A DNA stretch of 64,000 nucleotides from Ureibacillus terrenus (GCF_006569205.1 NZ_VIGD01000011.1:49687-113686), one strand, 5' to 3'. Numbered from the stretch's first letter, positions 35,615-44,633 are shown. The notes: generated by a model not told the origin, from the sequence alone. Made by a program: numbers and translations.

Positions 35615-36748
35615 TTATTTTCTTCCAGCCATCAGCTCCCCAAGATTCTCCGCCAGTTCCTCAGCGAGTTCTCCCGCATGATTCATCGATTCTTCCAATG
35701 AAGTCGGACCTTTGCAAATGGAAAATGCCGCAAGGAGCCCCATTTTCTTAATTTCTTGACGGGAACAATCGATGCTGCCGCAGATGGCGATGACGGGCAC
35801 CGAACAAGAATTGGCCAAGTCGCAGATCCCTTTGATGACTTTCCCGCTGAAGGTTTGCCGGTCAAGCCTGCCCTCGCCTGTAATGACAAAATCCATCTCC
35901 GGAAGCAGCTCTTTTAATTTCGCATTTTCCAATATGATTTCAATCCCCGGCCTGATTTCCGTTTCAAATAAAGCAAGGAACGAAACAGGGATTCCCCCAG
36001 CGGCACCGGCTCCAGGGCGATTTTTTAACTCCTTTTGAAACTGCTTTTCCAGCACCGCGCCATAATGGGATAAAATGTTATCGATTCCCTGCAGATCTTT
36101 CTTGGCAATCCCCTTTTGCGGCCCAAAAACATACGTCGCCCCATTCCTTCCGCAGAGCGGATTATTGACATCCGTTGCCAAAATAAACTTGCAATCAAAA
36201 AGCCGCGAATCCATCCTGCTTATATCCAGAGAAGCGATTTTCCGAATGTCTGCCAATGAATCAATCCGGACCGGATTTCCATCCGCATCGAGAAAAACCA
36301 CGCCCAGTTCAAGCAGCATGCCGATTCCCGCATCATTGGTGGCGCTGCCTCCGAGGCCGATGATAAACGTTCGCAATCCCTTGTCCAGGCCATGCAAAAC
36401 GAAATCCCCCACACCATAACTGAAGGATTGATACGGATTTCGTTCATTTTCCGAAACAAGCGTCAGACCCGTGCTTTTCGCCATTTCGATGAATGCCGTT
36501 TGCCTCGTCGGGTCAAACGCCATTTCCGCCCTGATTATCCGTCCCAAAGGGTCTTTTACATTGACGGACTCCATTTGCAGCGGTTTGGAAACGCAAATGC
36601 TTTCCAGAAAACCTTCCCCTCCGTCGGATATCGGCACTTCCACCACTTCAGCTTCCGCCACTTTTTCAATACCGTGCCTGATTGCCCGGCATAGTTCCCT
36701 CGATGAAAGGGAGCCTTTGAAAGAATCCGGAGCTATTAAAATTTTCAT
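35615..36748 (-). CDS. Glycerate kinase
   Basis: Glycerate kinase family 1 (GarK/GlxK), about 377 residues: phosphorylates D-glycerate, normally giving 2-phosphoglycerate. Typical segments: MKILIAPDSFKGSLSS at the N-terminus, PISDGGEGF, GLGGSATNDAGIGML, ATDVNNPLCG, and VITGEGRLDRQTFSGK. ATG 36746-36748 follows AAAGGTGA. It starts 4 nt after the stop of the hydroxyacid dehydrogenase gene, so glyoxylate/hydroxypyruvate reduction and glycerate phosphorylation are co-expressed. Confidence 0.93.
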   Translation of the reverse strand: MKILIAPDSFKGSLSSRELCRAIRHGIEKVAEAEVVEVPISDGGEGFLESICVSKPLQMESVNVKDPLGRIIRAEMAFDPTRQTAFIEMAKSTGLTLVSENERNPYQSFSYGVGDFVLHGLDKGLRTFIIGLGGSATNDAGIGMLLELGVVFLDADGNPVRIDSLADIRKIASLDISRMDSRLFDCKFILATDVNNPLCGRNGATYVFGPQKGIAKKDLQGIDNILSHYGAVLEKQFQKELKNRPGAGAAGGIPVSFLALFETEIRPGIEIILENAKLKELLPEMDFVITGEGRLDRQTFSGKVIKGICDLANSCSVPVIAICGSIDCSRQEIKKMGLLAAFSICKGPTSLEESMNHAGELAEELAENLGELMAGRK

Positions 36749-36752
36749 ATTC

Positions 36753-37724
36753 TCACCTTTCATTCATTTTCGTAACAGGTGTAATCGGAGCTTTTCCCGA
36801 CAACACGTTGGCGATATTGTTCGCCGCAAGCTCCGCCATTTTCGTACGCGTTTCATAAGTGGCGCTTCCGATATGCGGAAGCAAAATGACGTTGTCCAAT
36901 TCGGTCATCCCTTCCACAATCTCGGGTTCATGTTCATAAACATCCAGCGCCGCGCCGGCAATCTTTCCGGCTTTCAAATGCTCGTATAATGCCTGTTCAT
37001 CGATCAGCGGTCCTCGGGATGTGTTGATCAAATAGGCATCCTTTTTCATTAAATTCAATTCATCCCTGCCAATCAAATGATAGGAATCCTCGTTTAACGG
37101 CGCATGAATGGTGATGTAGTCGCACTCCCGGAGCAGGCTTTCCAAATCCATATATCGCGCGTTCAGCGCCTCTTCCTTTTCGTTCGGCAGACGGCGCCGG
37201 TTATAATAGTACACTTCCATATGAAACCCTTTTGCCCGCTCGCAAACGGCCGTGCCAATCCGTCCCATTCCGATAATGCCAAGCTTTTTGCCGTACACCA
37301 TATTGCCGATGAACAAATGCGGCAGCCAGCCTTTAAACTTTCCTTCCCTTACAAACTTGTCCGCTTCAACAATCCTTCTCGCAATCCCGAGGATCAATGC
37401 CCAAGTCAGATCTGCCGTGGCATCGTTCAGCACATCCGGGGTGTTGGTCACGATGACGCCGTGCTTTTCCGCGGATTCGATATCGATATTGTTATAGCCG
37501 ACACCGCAATTGCCGATAATTTTCAGATTCGACGCCCGGCTGATCATATCATCGGTCACAAAATTGTTTACCATTGTCAGAACCGCATCTTTATCTTTCA
37601 TTTTTTCAAAAAGCGCATCGCCGTTGAGCGTTTCTTCACTCTCCCACACTTCCACTTCTCCGACAGATTTTAATAGATCCAATGCCGATTCGCTGATTTT
37701 GCTCGTTACAAAAATCTTGGCCAT
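36753..37724 (-). CDS. D-2-hydroxyacid dehydrogenase (glyoxylate/hydroxypyruvate reductase type)
   Basis: NAD(P)-dependent D-isomer-specific dehydrogenase, 323 residues. Catalytic domain plus Rossmann domain with GIIGMGRIG (about residues 151-159); NTSRGPLIDE, ALDVYEHEPE and LLPHIGSATYETR supply the catalytic Glu and His. Closest in pattern to GyaR-type glyoxylate reductases; converts glyoxylate or hydroxypyruvate to glycolate or D-glycerate. Operon with glycerate kinase. GGAGTG-like ribosome site upstream. Confidence 0.92.
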   Translation of the reverse strand: MAKIFVTSKISESALDLLKSVGEVEVWESEETLNGDALFEKMKDKDAVLTMVNNFVTDDMISRASNLKIIGNCGVGYNNIDIESAEKHGVIVTNTPDVLNDATADLTWALILGIARRIVEADKFVREGKFKGWLPHLFIGNMVYGKKLGIIGMGRIGTAVCERAKGFHMEVYYYNRRRLPNEKEEALNARYMDLESLLRECDYITIHAPLNEDSYHLIGRDELNLMKKDAYLINTSRGPLIDEQALYEHLKAGKIAGAALDVYEHEPEIVEGMTELDNVILLPHIGSATYETRTKMAELAANNIANVLSGKAPITPVTKMNER

Positions 37725-37864
37725 GATATCACTCCTCCCTATAAATATTCTTTATTCCCATTGATTTTCCTTTTGTCTTAGGCGAAACTTTTTCGCGGCA
37801 CGGTTCGTATAAATAGGCAACATCTACAAATAATGCAAGTTAAAAACGAATAGGGGAATGACCG

Positions 37865-38668
37865 TTGGAAACAAAGGAGCAATTGCTGGCATATTTGAAA
37901 GAAATCGAAACTTGGGAAAAGCGACAAAAAGGGTTATTTTTTTGGGAAAAACTTGGAAGGCTCCCTTTTAAATTGTTGGACAAAGTGACGCCGAAATGGA
38001 TCCAAAAGAAAATCGCGGAACTGGTGGATGAACTGGGGAGCTACATCCAGACAGGCGGAAAGTATTTGGTCAATGAATTGGCCACCATCGATAAAATCAA
38101 TAAATTGTCTTCATATCAAAATATCCACAGTTTAGAAAAAATTCGGAATTTGCCGATTGAAGAGATGAAACGGATCACGGAACAGTTTTCAAAAAGCCGG
38201 GCGGCATTTGCCACTGTGCAGGGCGCTACAACCGGCGTCGGAGGATTGTTTACACTTGTGGTGGATGTTCCGGTAATTTTGGGGCTTGCCTTGAAAACAT
38301 TGCAGGAAATTGCCATCATCCATGGTTACGACCCGAATGACAAAAAGGAACGGATCTTCATTGTCAAATGTCTGCAATTCGCCCTTGCCGATATTGTCGG
38401 AAAGGAAGCGATTTTGAAAGAGCTTTCGCGAATGGATGAAAAGCCTTCCGGGGACATGATTCAGCAGCTGAAAGGATGGCAGGAAGTGTTTTATTCCTTC
38501 CGCGACCAATTTGGATGGAAGAAATTTTTCCAGGCAATACCGGTTGCCGGAATCATTTTCGGAGCCTTTGCGAACCGAAGCATGATGGAAGACATAGCCG
38601 AAGCGGGGAGCATGCTTTATCGGAAGAGAAGGGTGAAGGAGAGATTGAAGGCGTCGGGCACGGCGTAG
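37865..38668 (+). CDS. EcsC-family protein
   Basis: Protein of 267 residues related to EcsC, the third protein of the Ecs ABC transporter locus, though no ecsA/ecsB genes are here. TTG start with AGGGGA upstream. A glycine-rich hydrophobic stretch (TTGVGGLFTLVVDVPVILGL, about 120-140) and AIPVAGIIFGAFANR near the C-terminus are the conserved family segments, suggesting peripheral membrane association. Function unknown. A small membrane protein gene follows about 30 nt downstream, probably co-transcribed. Confidence 0.85.
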   Translation: METKEQLLAYLKEIETWEKRQKGLFFWEKLGRLPFKLLDKVTPKWIQKKIAELVDELGSYIQTGGKYLVNELATIDKINKLSSYQNIHSLEKIRNLPIEEMKRITEQFSKSRAAFATVQGATTGVGGLFTLVVDVPVILGLALKTLQEIAIIHGYDPNDKKERIFIVKCLQFALADIVGKEAILKELSRMDEKPSGDMIQQLKGWQEVFYSFRDQFGWKKFFQAIPVAGIIFGAFANRSMMEDIAEAGSMLYRKRRVKERLKASGTA

Positions 38669-38699
38669 AAATGGAAAACATGTTTAAAGGAGGACTCAT

Positions 38700-38855
38700 T
38701 TGAAACCAATTCATTATAAAGACCCGCGTGTCGCAGGATTTTTCGTTCCCGGTGTGGTATTTTTGATTTTGGGTTTTGCAAAAGAATGGTTGTTTTTCCT
38801 TATTGGCGCCCTTTTTCTATTTTGGGGGATCAAAGAAAACAACAGGATTTCTTAA
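38700..38855 (+). CDS. Small membrane protein, 51 residues
   Basis: TTG start six nt after GGAGG. The protein begins MKPIHYKDPRVAGFFVPGVV and has two hydrophobic stretches with a central KEW, ending in IKENNRIS, so it is a two-helix or hairpin membrane protein. A terminator follows 17 nt after the stop. It is too short for usual ORF cut-offs but well supported by ribosome site and terminator. Likely in an operon with the EcsC-like gene. Family not recognised. Confidence 0.75.
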   Translation: MKPIHYKDPRVAGFFVPGVVFLILGFAKEWLFFLIGALFLFWGIKENNRIS

Positions 38856-38872
38856 AGTTGAATGAAAAAATA

Positions 38873-38898
38873 AAACCACCAGATGAATCTGGTGGTTT
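38873..38898. terminator. Bidirectional terminator
   Basis: Perfect 11-bp stem AAACCACCAGA with complement and TGAA tetraloop, A-rich before and T-rich after, between converging units. Confidence 0.92.
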
Positions 38899-38945
38899 CA
38901 TTATTTTAACTTTTATGCGGCATCCTTCGCAGCCAATGGTAAAAC

Positions 38946-40079
38946 CTATTGGCGCTCTTTTACCGGGAACCAGCCGGGTCTGGTCATGATTTGTTCCCAT
39001 AGGCCATCCGGGATCACCAATTCTTCCTGCTGGTCCGGATAGATGCAAGTGGCGATTTCGTCTTCCCGACCTTCCTGTATTTTTTGCACCCACTCCGGAT
39101 CCACGATCAACTCTCGACCAATCGCAATAAGGGCAACCCCGGTATCCAGCGCTTCCTTCGCGTCATCAGCCGTAATAATGGAACCGACACCAATGAGCGG
39201 CACACGGCCACCGATTGTTTCAAGCAAATAGGCAATCCGAGTTTTATTCAAGTCTTCGACGCCATCTCTCGGCGTGGAACGGAAATCGTGCAAGGAAACA
39301 TGAAGATAATCCAGTCCCTGATCTGCCAGTACATCCACAAAGGCAAGGGTGTCGTCCATGGTAATTCCGGGTCTTTCCGGCTCTTCCGGCGAGAACCGGT
39401 ATCCGACAATGAACGGGGATTTCGCATATTGGGCAACCACGCTTTTGACTTTCTTGATGATTTCAAGCGGGAAGGTCATCCGTTTTTCGAGCGTGCCTCC
39501 ATACCGGTCGTCCCGTCGGTTGGAGTGAGGCGAGAAAAATTGATGGATCAAATAGCCGTTCGCCCCATGGATTTCCACGCCATCAAACCCCGCTTCAATC
39601 GCGCGGCGGGTCGCTTCTCCAAAGGCCTCGACAAGTTCTTCGATTTCAGGGATGGTCAATGCGCGAGGCGTTTTTGCCCCCGGCCGTTCAGCCGGCACCG
39701 CGCTGGCGCTGACAATATCTCCATTCGGCACAAGTTCCGGAGGGCATAATCTTCCGCCGTGGTGAATTTGCAGAATGGCTTTTGCTCCCTGCTCCTGGAT
39801 CGTTTTTGCCACTTTTCGCAAACCCGGAATCATGTCATCACGGTCGGCGGAAAACTGCCCGTGGAACGCCTTGCCGTTCGCGGCGACATAGGCGCAGGCC
39901 GTAATGACCGCGCCGACACCCGAAGATCTCCGGGCGTAGTATTTTAATTCAACTTCCGAAACCGAACCGTCCGGATTGGATGACCAGTGCGTCATTGGAG
40001 CAATGACGATGCGGTTTTTCAAAGTTACACCGTTCGGAAATGTAAAAGGGGTGAATAAATCTTTATATTTCTCTTTCAT
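38946..40079 (-). CDS. NADH-dependent flavin oxidoreductase (old yellow enzyme family)
   Basis: FMN-containing TIM-barrel oxidoreductase, 377 residues. Motifs: IAPMTHWSSNPDGSVS, QIHHGGR, DGVEIHGANGYLIHQFFSPH and RYGGTLEKRMTFPLEI. It lacks the C-terminal Fe-S/FAD/NAD domains of the long dienoyl-CoA reductase type, placing it with short members such as YqiG-like enzymes. Substrate is probably an electron-poor alkene; physiological role unknown. ATG 40077-40079 follows GGGAGG. Its upstream region is bounded by an ISLre2 insertion 81 bp before the start, which may affect its promoter. Confidence 0.92.
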   Translation of the reverse strand: MKEKYKDLFTPFTFPNGVTLKNRIVIAPMTHWSSNPDGSVSEVELKYYARRSSGVGAVITACAYVAANGKAFHGQFSADRDDMIPGLRKVAKTIQEQGAKAILQIHHGGRLCPPELVPNGDIVSASAVPAERPGAKTPRALTIPEIEELVEAFGEATRRAIEAGFDGVEIHGANGYLIHQFFSPHSNRRDDRYGGTLEKRMTFPLEIIKKVKSVVAQYAKSPFIVGYRFSPEEPERPGITMDDTLAFVDVLADQGLDYLHVSLHDFRSTPRDGVEDLNKTRIAYLLETIGGRVPLIGVGSIITADDAKEALDTGVALIAIGRELIVDPEWVQKIQEGREDEIATCIYPDQQEELVIPDGLWEQIMTRPGWFPVKERQ

Positions 40080-40261
40080 ATAATTTCCTCCCAAACAGAA
40101 TTAACCTTACTTTTACGATACGACTTTATTGGATTTTTTTTCAAATAGATAGCTTACAAAGATTGAGTCAAGTATTTGTGGGCAACTTTTTTAATTGCTA
40201 TTTTTTGAAAGCGAATTCACTTTTTCAGGGTACTCTCTTGGTAAAAAATTCTTCTTTTTTT

Positions 40262-41605
40262 TTAAAAACCAGTCAGTGCTTTTAGGGCTTTGTATATGGG
40301 AGTATTGGCTTTACCTTTCAAGTATAGGAGATTGTCTCTTGTGGCTTCTCCAACTGTGCTTGTCACCTTTTCAACATAATGTTTCGGAGGATTCTTTTCT
40401 CCCTTGGTTTCTGTCCATCTTTCGACTTTCCCAAATAATGTTTTCAATGCCAGATTGTCTAGGAAAGCCACCAATCTAGTAATCATGGCACTTACGCCTT
40501 TTTCTACCCAGCTACGTCCATTTTTGAGTCTTTTTGCGAAGACACTCATTGTTCCCTCGGCACTTCCCATTGGACGCATTCCTTTGGTGTCAATACCTTG
40601 TTCTTGGAGCCACTTCCGGTAATCCCCGAGGGCTTCAGGATATTTTTCTAGTTGACGAATCAATTGGTCAAGACGTTCTTCCTGATCCTCTGTCTCTAGT
40701 GTTCCAACAGCACTGTTTAATTCCGTAAGTAGTTTCTGACTGTCATAGGAAGCTAGTGCCTTTTGCATTTGGCGATAGCGAGGATGCTTACGGAATAAGC
40801 TGCGAATATCTCTTGCCACGTGAAAACGGTCAATTGAAAAGAATGCCCTGCCTTTAAAATGGTCTCGACAGGCTGTAATCCATCCGGCACCATCCCCGTT
40901 TATTACTAGCTTATGGACAGTTGGGTCATACTCGAAGTTTTCAATGAGAAAATCCTCAAACGCCTCCCAAAATGGCTGGTTCCCACGGTGAATAAAATGG
41001 CGTTTGTCTTTCAAACTTACTCGTTTTCCGTTGATTTCCCAGCCCTGATGAACCGCTGCAATTTTTTCTTCCTTGCCCCGTTTTCCTTTTCCTTGACGTT
41101 TCACATATAGGCCGTCTACTTCCACGAATAGGACAGGATAGTTTACAGGCTGTCGCTCTTTTGGGATACTTTCAATCTGTAACAGGTGTTGACGTATAGC
41201 TTCGTGACTAATCACTCGGTATCCTAAAAGTGTTTCAAGCGTGCGTTCTGCCTTTCGATAGGATGGCCCCGTAATGGCAAGCTCTAGAGCCGCTTCTTCT
41301 ATCAGCGGACTAAAGGAGCCTGTCCCTTCGAATTCCAAAAAGCGATCAAGCAGATAGACATATTCACCTTTCTCCCTGTCTCGGTAGTAGTTCCGTTTCA
41401 CCTTTATTTCGCCAAAAAGACTGATAATAGTGGTAGTACGCTTATCGAGTAGACGATAACGCTTTTTATTTCGTTCTTCAGCAATCTGCTTGTCCATGTC
41501 CTCTAATAGTGTTTTCATGACCTCTGAGAAGGTTTCCTGTAATTGCCTCCAAACTAATTGCTCAATCTGTTTTAAATTTGGATATACTGTGTTATTCTTT
41601 TGCAT
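40262..41605 (-). CDS. ISLre2-family transposase (UPF0236)
   Basis: Full-length transposase of 447 residues with intact frame. N-terminal region with the RTTTIISLFGEIKVKRNYY segment, a DDE-like core including VEVDGLYVKRQ, VINGDGAGWI and FFSIDRFHVARDI, and the Cys-free C-terminal helical part with MGSAEGTMSVFAKRLKNGRSW. Family members move by a poorly studied mechanism. ATG 41603-41605 follows AAAGGAGT. Nothing suggests inactivation. Confidence 0.95.
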   Translation of the reverse strand: MQKNNTVYPNLKQIEQLVWRQLQETFSEVMKTLLEDMDKQIAEERNKKRYRLLDKRTTTIISLFGEIKVKRNYYRDREKGEYVYLLDRFLEFEGTGSFSPLIEEAALELAITGPSYRKAERTLETLLGYRVISHEAIRQHLLQIESIPKERQPVNYPVLFVEVDGLYVKRQGKGKRGKEEKIAAVHQGWEINGKRVSLKDKRHFIHRGNQPFWEAFEDFLIENFEYDPTVHKLVINGDGAGWITACRDHFKGRAFFSIDRFHVARDIRSLFRKHPRYRQMQKALASYDSQKLLTELNSAVGTLETEDQEERLDQLIRQLEKYPEALGDYRKWLQEQGIDTKGMRPMGSAEGTMSVFAKRLKNGRSWVEKGVSAMITRLVAFLDNLALKTLFGKVERWTETKGEKNPPKHYVEKVTSTVGEATRDNLLYLKGKANTPIYKALKALTGF

Positions 41606-41715
41606 GAGGGGTTACTCCTTTGTTTGTGATTTAGTTTTGGTTGACTAAGATTCTACCAAGGAGTACCCCTCTTTTTCATGTTATTTGCTTATTAACTACC
41701 GCGCTTTTCTTGGTG

Positions 41716-41763
41716 GCCCCCTCATTTGTTGAGCGTTCTAACGTTCCCTCAACAAATGAGGGG
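41716..41763. repeat. Perfect 17-bp inverted repeat inside the IS, upstream of the transposase gene
   Basis: CCCCCTCATTTGTTGAG at 41716-41732 and its complement at 41747-41763, 14-nt loop. It lies between the right inverted repeat and the transposase start; a role in blocking read-through from flanking promoters is plausible. Confidence 0.85.
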
Positions 41764-41870
41764 GTTAAATTTTGCCCACAATAATTTTACTCATACGCTT
41801 ACAAAAATAATGGAAGCATTTCCGAACATGGCAATTTTGTGAAATAAAGGGGGTCACTGCAAAATAAAAA

Positions 41871-41892
41871 GAGCGAACTGCCCTGTTCGCCC
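41871..41892 (-). terminator. Terminator of the methyltransferase gene
   Basis: Stem GAGCGAAC (41871-41878) with GTTCGCCC (41885-41892, one mismatch pairable as G-T on the minus strand), followed by TTTTTATTTT. Confidence 0.8.
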
Positions 41893-41907
41893 TTTTCAAT
41901 CGATGCT

Positions 41908-42693
41908 TCAACGTTTCTCCAATACTCCAAAATGGAACTTCGACGTTAACCGGACCTTCCGCTCAAAACCGAATTCTTCAAAATGGGTGGAGCGGAAATG
42001 GGCTTTTAATACAACCCGTTTTTTCGCAACACGATGGGCTTCCCTTACCCATGCTTCCGTCAACGGGTGATGACTGCCCACTTCCCGCAACGATTCGAAA
42101 TTGACGGACTCCTCAATGGTCCGCTCAAACATCGGATCGAGATAAACCACGTCAAATGCATCATCCGGCTGCCGTTTTAAAAATTCCACAGCCTCGCAAT
42201 TGATGACCCGAATCCGTTCCATCGCCCCTTTTAACACCGCATCCGCCGTTTCATACTCTTTCAAGCCGCGGCGGACGATATACGCGATGACCGGGTCCAC
42301 TTCGAGCCCCGTCACCGATCCGCTGTCCCCCACCACATGGGAAGCGATGATCGAATCCGAGCCGATGCCCAATGTACAATCAAGAAACGAGTCGCCCATC
42401 TCCAACCCGCAGGCTTCCAAAAAAGGCTCCGTTTCGCCTCTTTGCAGCCGTTTCAAACGAAAAGCCGCCGTATCGGGATGAAAGAAGAAAGGCGCGGAAG
42501 ATCCTTTCCCATAATACTCCAGCCGGTTTTTCCCGGCGACCATCACATTCGCTTTATAAAGTTCGGAAAGTTTGGCCACAGACCGTTTCTTTCTCGGCAC
42601 AAATGGCACATGCAAATCATCGCCCACTTGTTTGGCCAACCGGAATGATTCTTCATCCGGCCTTCCGGCTGTGGTGACAATCACTTCGCACAT
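41908..42693 (-). CDS. Class I SAM-dependent methyltransferase (YpiP/RsmJ-like)
   Basis: Protein of 261 residues. SAM-binding core LDCTLGIGSDSIIASHV (about 105-120) with acidic EVD next, and the catalytic-type DVVYLDPMFE (D-P-x-F/Y) near 190, as in RsmJ and other 16S rRNA N2-guanine methyltransferases; the family assignment fits B. subtilis YpiP. Target not proven. The ATG overlaps the end of the bacilliredoxin gene by 13 nt, implying coupling. Confidence 0.82.
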   Translation of the reverse strand: MCEVIVTTAGRPDEESFRLAKQVGDDLHVPFVPRKKRSVAKLSELYKANVMVAGKNRLEYYGKGSSAPFFFHPDTAAFRLKRLQRGETEPFLEACGLEMGDSFLDCTLGIGSDSIIASHVVGDSGSVTGLEVDPVIAYIVRRGLKEYETADAVLKGAMERIRVINCEAVEFLKRQPDDAFDVVYLDPMFERTIEESVNFESLREVGSHHPLTEAWVREAHRVAKKRVVLKAHFRSTHFEEFGFERKVRLTSKFHFGVLEKR

Positions 42694-43112
42694 GCTTGCT
42701 TCAACACGCCCACAATATGGTCGCGGATTTGTTCCACCGGATAGCCTTCAATTTGTTCTCTCGGTATAAAATATTCCAACTGGCCATCCCGCAAAATGGC
42801 AATGGATGGTGAACTTGGCGGAACCTCTTCAAAATAGGAACGCATCGCGGCGGTCGCTTCCCGGTCTTGTCCGGCAAATACCGTCACCAAATTATCAGGT
42901 TTGATTTCTTTGATGGCTTCTCTAACAGCCGGCCGCGCGCTTCCGGCTGCACATCCGCATACGGAGTTGATCACGACAAGCGTGATTCCTTTTGTTGTCG
43001 CCATAAATTCATGCACTTCATCTTCAGTTGTCAATTCTGTAAAGCCCGCGTCCACCAATTCCTGGCGCATCGGCTGCACAATCGCTTTCATGTATTCTTC
43101 GTAAGCGTTCAT
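42681..43112 (-). CDS. brxB: Bacilliredoxin
   Basis: Thioredoxin-like protein of 143 residues (YphP/YqiW family) that removes bacillithiol from mixed disulfides on proteins. The catalytic CGC motif is in NSVCGCAAGSARPA (about 52-54). Start ATG 43110-43112 has AAGGGTG seven nt upstream. Presence implies a bacillithiol-producing organism, consistent with Bacillales. Co-transcribed with the downstream methyltransferase gene. Confidence 0.93.
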   Translation of the reverse strand: MNAYEEYMKAIVQPMRQELVDAGFTELTTEDEVHEFMATTKGITLVVINSVCGCAAGSARPAVREAIKEIKPDNLVTVFAGQDREATAAMRSYFEEVPPSSPSIAILRDGQLEYFIPREQIEGYPVEQIRDHIVGVLKQACAK

Positions 43113-43330
43113 CCACACGCACCCTTTCTACTATTTTCGTAAACCTAATTATATCAATGTTTTCACTGTTTTCATAGGAATTAGACTTCCAAGATTTTTA
43201 TTTTCTTATAGGATTTTTTTGTTCTTTGTGTTATTTTTGAGTTGGCTTCAATACCGCAATATCGTTGTTTTTGAAAAAGATCGGAATGATTGCAATCACA
43301 TTTCTTGTAAGAAATTGGAGGTTTACGATA

Positions 43331-43510
43331 TTGGATAAAGGTCATAAGAAAACATCATTTGTTATTATCTGGTATATTTTAACCGCATTGGTGCTCCTTG
43401 TTTTCATTTTTGAACGGAATTTGTGGACCCTCGTTGTATTGATTTATTCAATTTTTTCAACAATTCTCGCTCATCGCAATTATCACATTTCTAAAAAAAC
43501 CGGGAATTAA
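43331..43510 (+). CDS. Small membrane protein, 59 residues
   Basis: TTG start at 43331 with AATTGGAGG nine nt upstream; the longer frame from 43265 has no such site. Two hydrophobic segments separated by FERNLW, with a basic N-terminus (MDKGHKKTS) and basic C-terminus (HRNYHISKKTGN), so both ends are probably cytoplasmic. No known family. Gap 43113-43330 before it is A/T-rich with no other gene. Confidence 0.6.
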   Translation: MDKGHKKTSFVIIWYILTALVLLVFIFERNLWTLVVLIYSIFSTILAHRNYHISKKTGN

Positions 43511-43596
43511 CCGCCGATTCATACAAACGGTTCATATCAATCGCAAAAAGATGCATATTGTTCTCATGCTACCAAAAGAAATCAACTATAAAAAAT

Positions 43597-43620
43597 AGTG
43601 TTGGTTTGCCGACCAACACT
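43597..43620 (-). terminator. Terminator of the gene at 43674-43982
   Basis: Perfect 9-bp stem AGTGTTGGT with ACCAACACT, followed on the minus strand by ATTTTTTATAG. Confidence 0.8.
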
Positions 43621-43673
43621 TAAATTTTGCCATTTTCCATATGTTTCAATACCCGATCAGTTGCCAATTTCCG

Positions 43674-43982
43674 CTATTCTTCCATGTTCTCAAAATCCTC
43701 GAGGTAATTATATTTGCCGATGACCTCAAAACTCTTTTCATCCTCTTTGAATTCAACGACAAGCACCTGGCCATGATTTCCTGAATTCAGGTTCGTATCA
43801 ATAATGGCCAACCGGTTATTGCCCAGTTCCACAATTTTCTCCCCTGTCGACACATCGACCGGCGAAATCAGTTCCATCTGCCCTGTAGAACTGCCATCAA
43901 ATTCAGGGGACGGTTTCAAGGCAATGATAATTAAACAAATCAAGATCCCAATCAATATGGGCCGTAAAGAATGTTGCGGCAT
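43674..43982 (-). CDS. Membrane-anchored hypothetical protein
   Basis: Protein of 102 residues with an N-terminal hydrophobic anchor (IGILICLIIIALKPS, about 10-25), then an extracytoplasmic domain of short beta strands (NNRLAIIDTNLNSGNHGQVL, VLVVEFKEDEKSFEVIGKYNY). A strong AGGAGG precedes the ATG. Single gene, function unknown; small beta-domain proteins of this kind occur in sporulating Bacilli, but I cannot assign it. Confidence 0.7.
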   Translation of the reverse strand: MPQHSLRPILIGILICLIIIALKPSPEFDGSSTGQMELISPVDVSTGEKIVELGNNRLAIIDTNLNSGNHGQVLVVEFKEDEKSFEVIGKYNYLEDFENMEE

Positions 43983-44171
43983 AAAGTTCCTCCTAATAGC
44001 ATCAATTTGAAAATATATTTACCACATTTTACACTACTTTCCTTCCGTTTTAAATATCCCATCATTCTCCGGAATCCTTCATGAAAATCTATCTTCCGCG
44101 CCAAAATGTGCCGCCCGATTATTATCAGAATTCTGTCATATACTATATTGACCAAAATAATGGAGGGAGAA

Positions 44172-44450
44172 ATGGATATGTACCGCACAGGAAAATCTTT
44201 GTTCGGTATCTGCTATCCGGGTTACCGTTATTGCGGACCTGGCTGTTCAGGGCCGGGAATGCCGACAAATCCGGTCGATTACTGCTGCATGCAGCACGAT
44301 ATTTGCTACTCCATACATGGACCGTCCCGGTATTGCGACGAAATGTTCCAGCAGTGCCTGGCTCCATACCAGCATCCATACTTTGGCAGAATGGCCAGGG
44401 ATGCAAGATTCTTCTCCCGCGTCATCCGGTTGCGGAATTTATTTTTCTAA
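44172..44450 (+). CDS. Tiny phospholipase A2-like protein
   Basis: Protein of 92 residues with the phospholipase A2 active-site pattern: CC at 38-39, then His42-Asp43 and Cys45 (DYCCMQHDIC), preceded by a calcium-loop-like CGPGCSGPG (21-29) and followed by CDEMFQQC. Eight or nine cysteines, no signal peptide. It resembles small Bacillus proteins annotated with the parvovirus VP1-type phospholipase A2 domain. Enzyme activity is unproven; spore-coat or intracellular use in spores is possible. Ribosome site GGAGGGAGAA; ATG 44172 or 44178 could be the start. Confidence 0.72.
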   Translation: MDMYRTGKSLFGICYPGYRYCGPGCSGPGMPTNPVDYCCMQHDICYSIHGPSRYCDEMFQQCLAPYQHPYFGRMARDARFFSRVIRLRNLFF

Positions 44451-44633
44451 CAAACAAGAATTTTTCCAATTAGCATCTATCCACCCTTCAACCGATTATT
44501 TCTTTAAATCCTCCCCAAAATCTTCAGAAATAATAATCATCACCGCCTTGACTTTCCACTTCAGAATTCCCATTTTCCATTCTTTTTTGTTAATTATTTT
44601 GTCATAATAAATGGAAGGAAACATACAAACAAC

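Larger units (their letters stand above)
40161..41796. mobile_element. Complete ISLre2-family insertion sequence
   Basis: Element of 1636 bp. Ends form about 25-bp imperfect inverted repeats: GATTGAGTCAAG... inward at the left and GTATGAGTAAAA... reading inward from the right, both containing the identical core TTGTGGGCAA (40176-40185 and complement 41772-41781). A 9-bp direct repeat GCTTACAAA flanks it exactly (40152-40160 and 41797-41805), as expected for a target site duplication. It carries one transposase gene on the minus strand and lies between genes. Confidence 0.93.
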
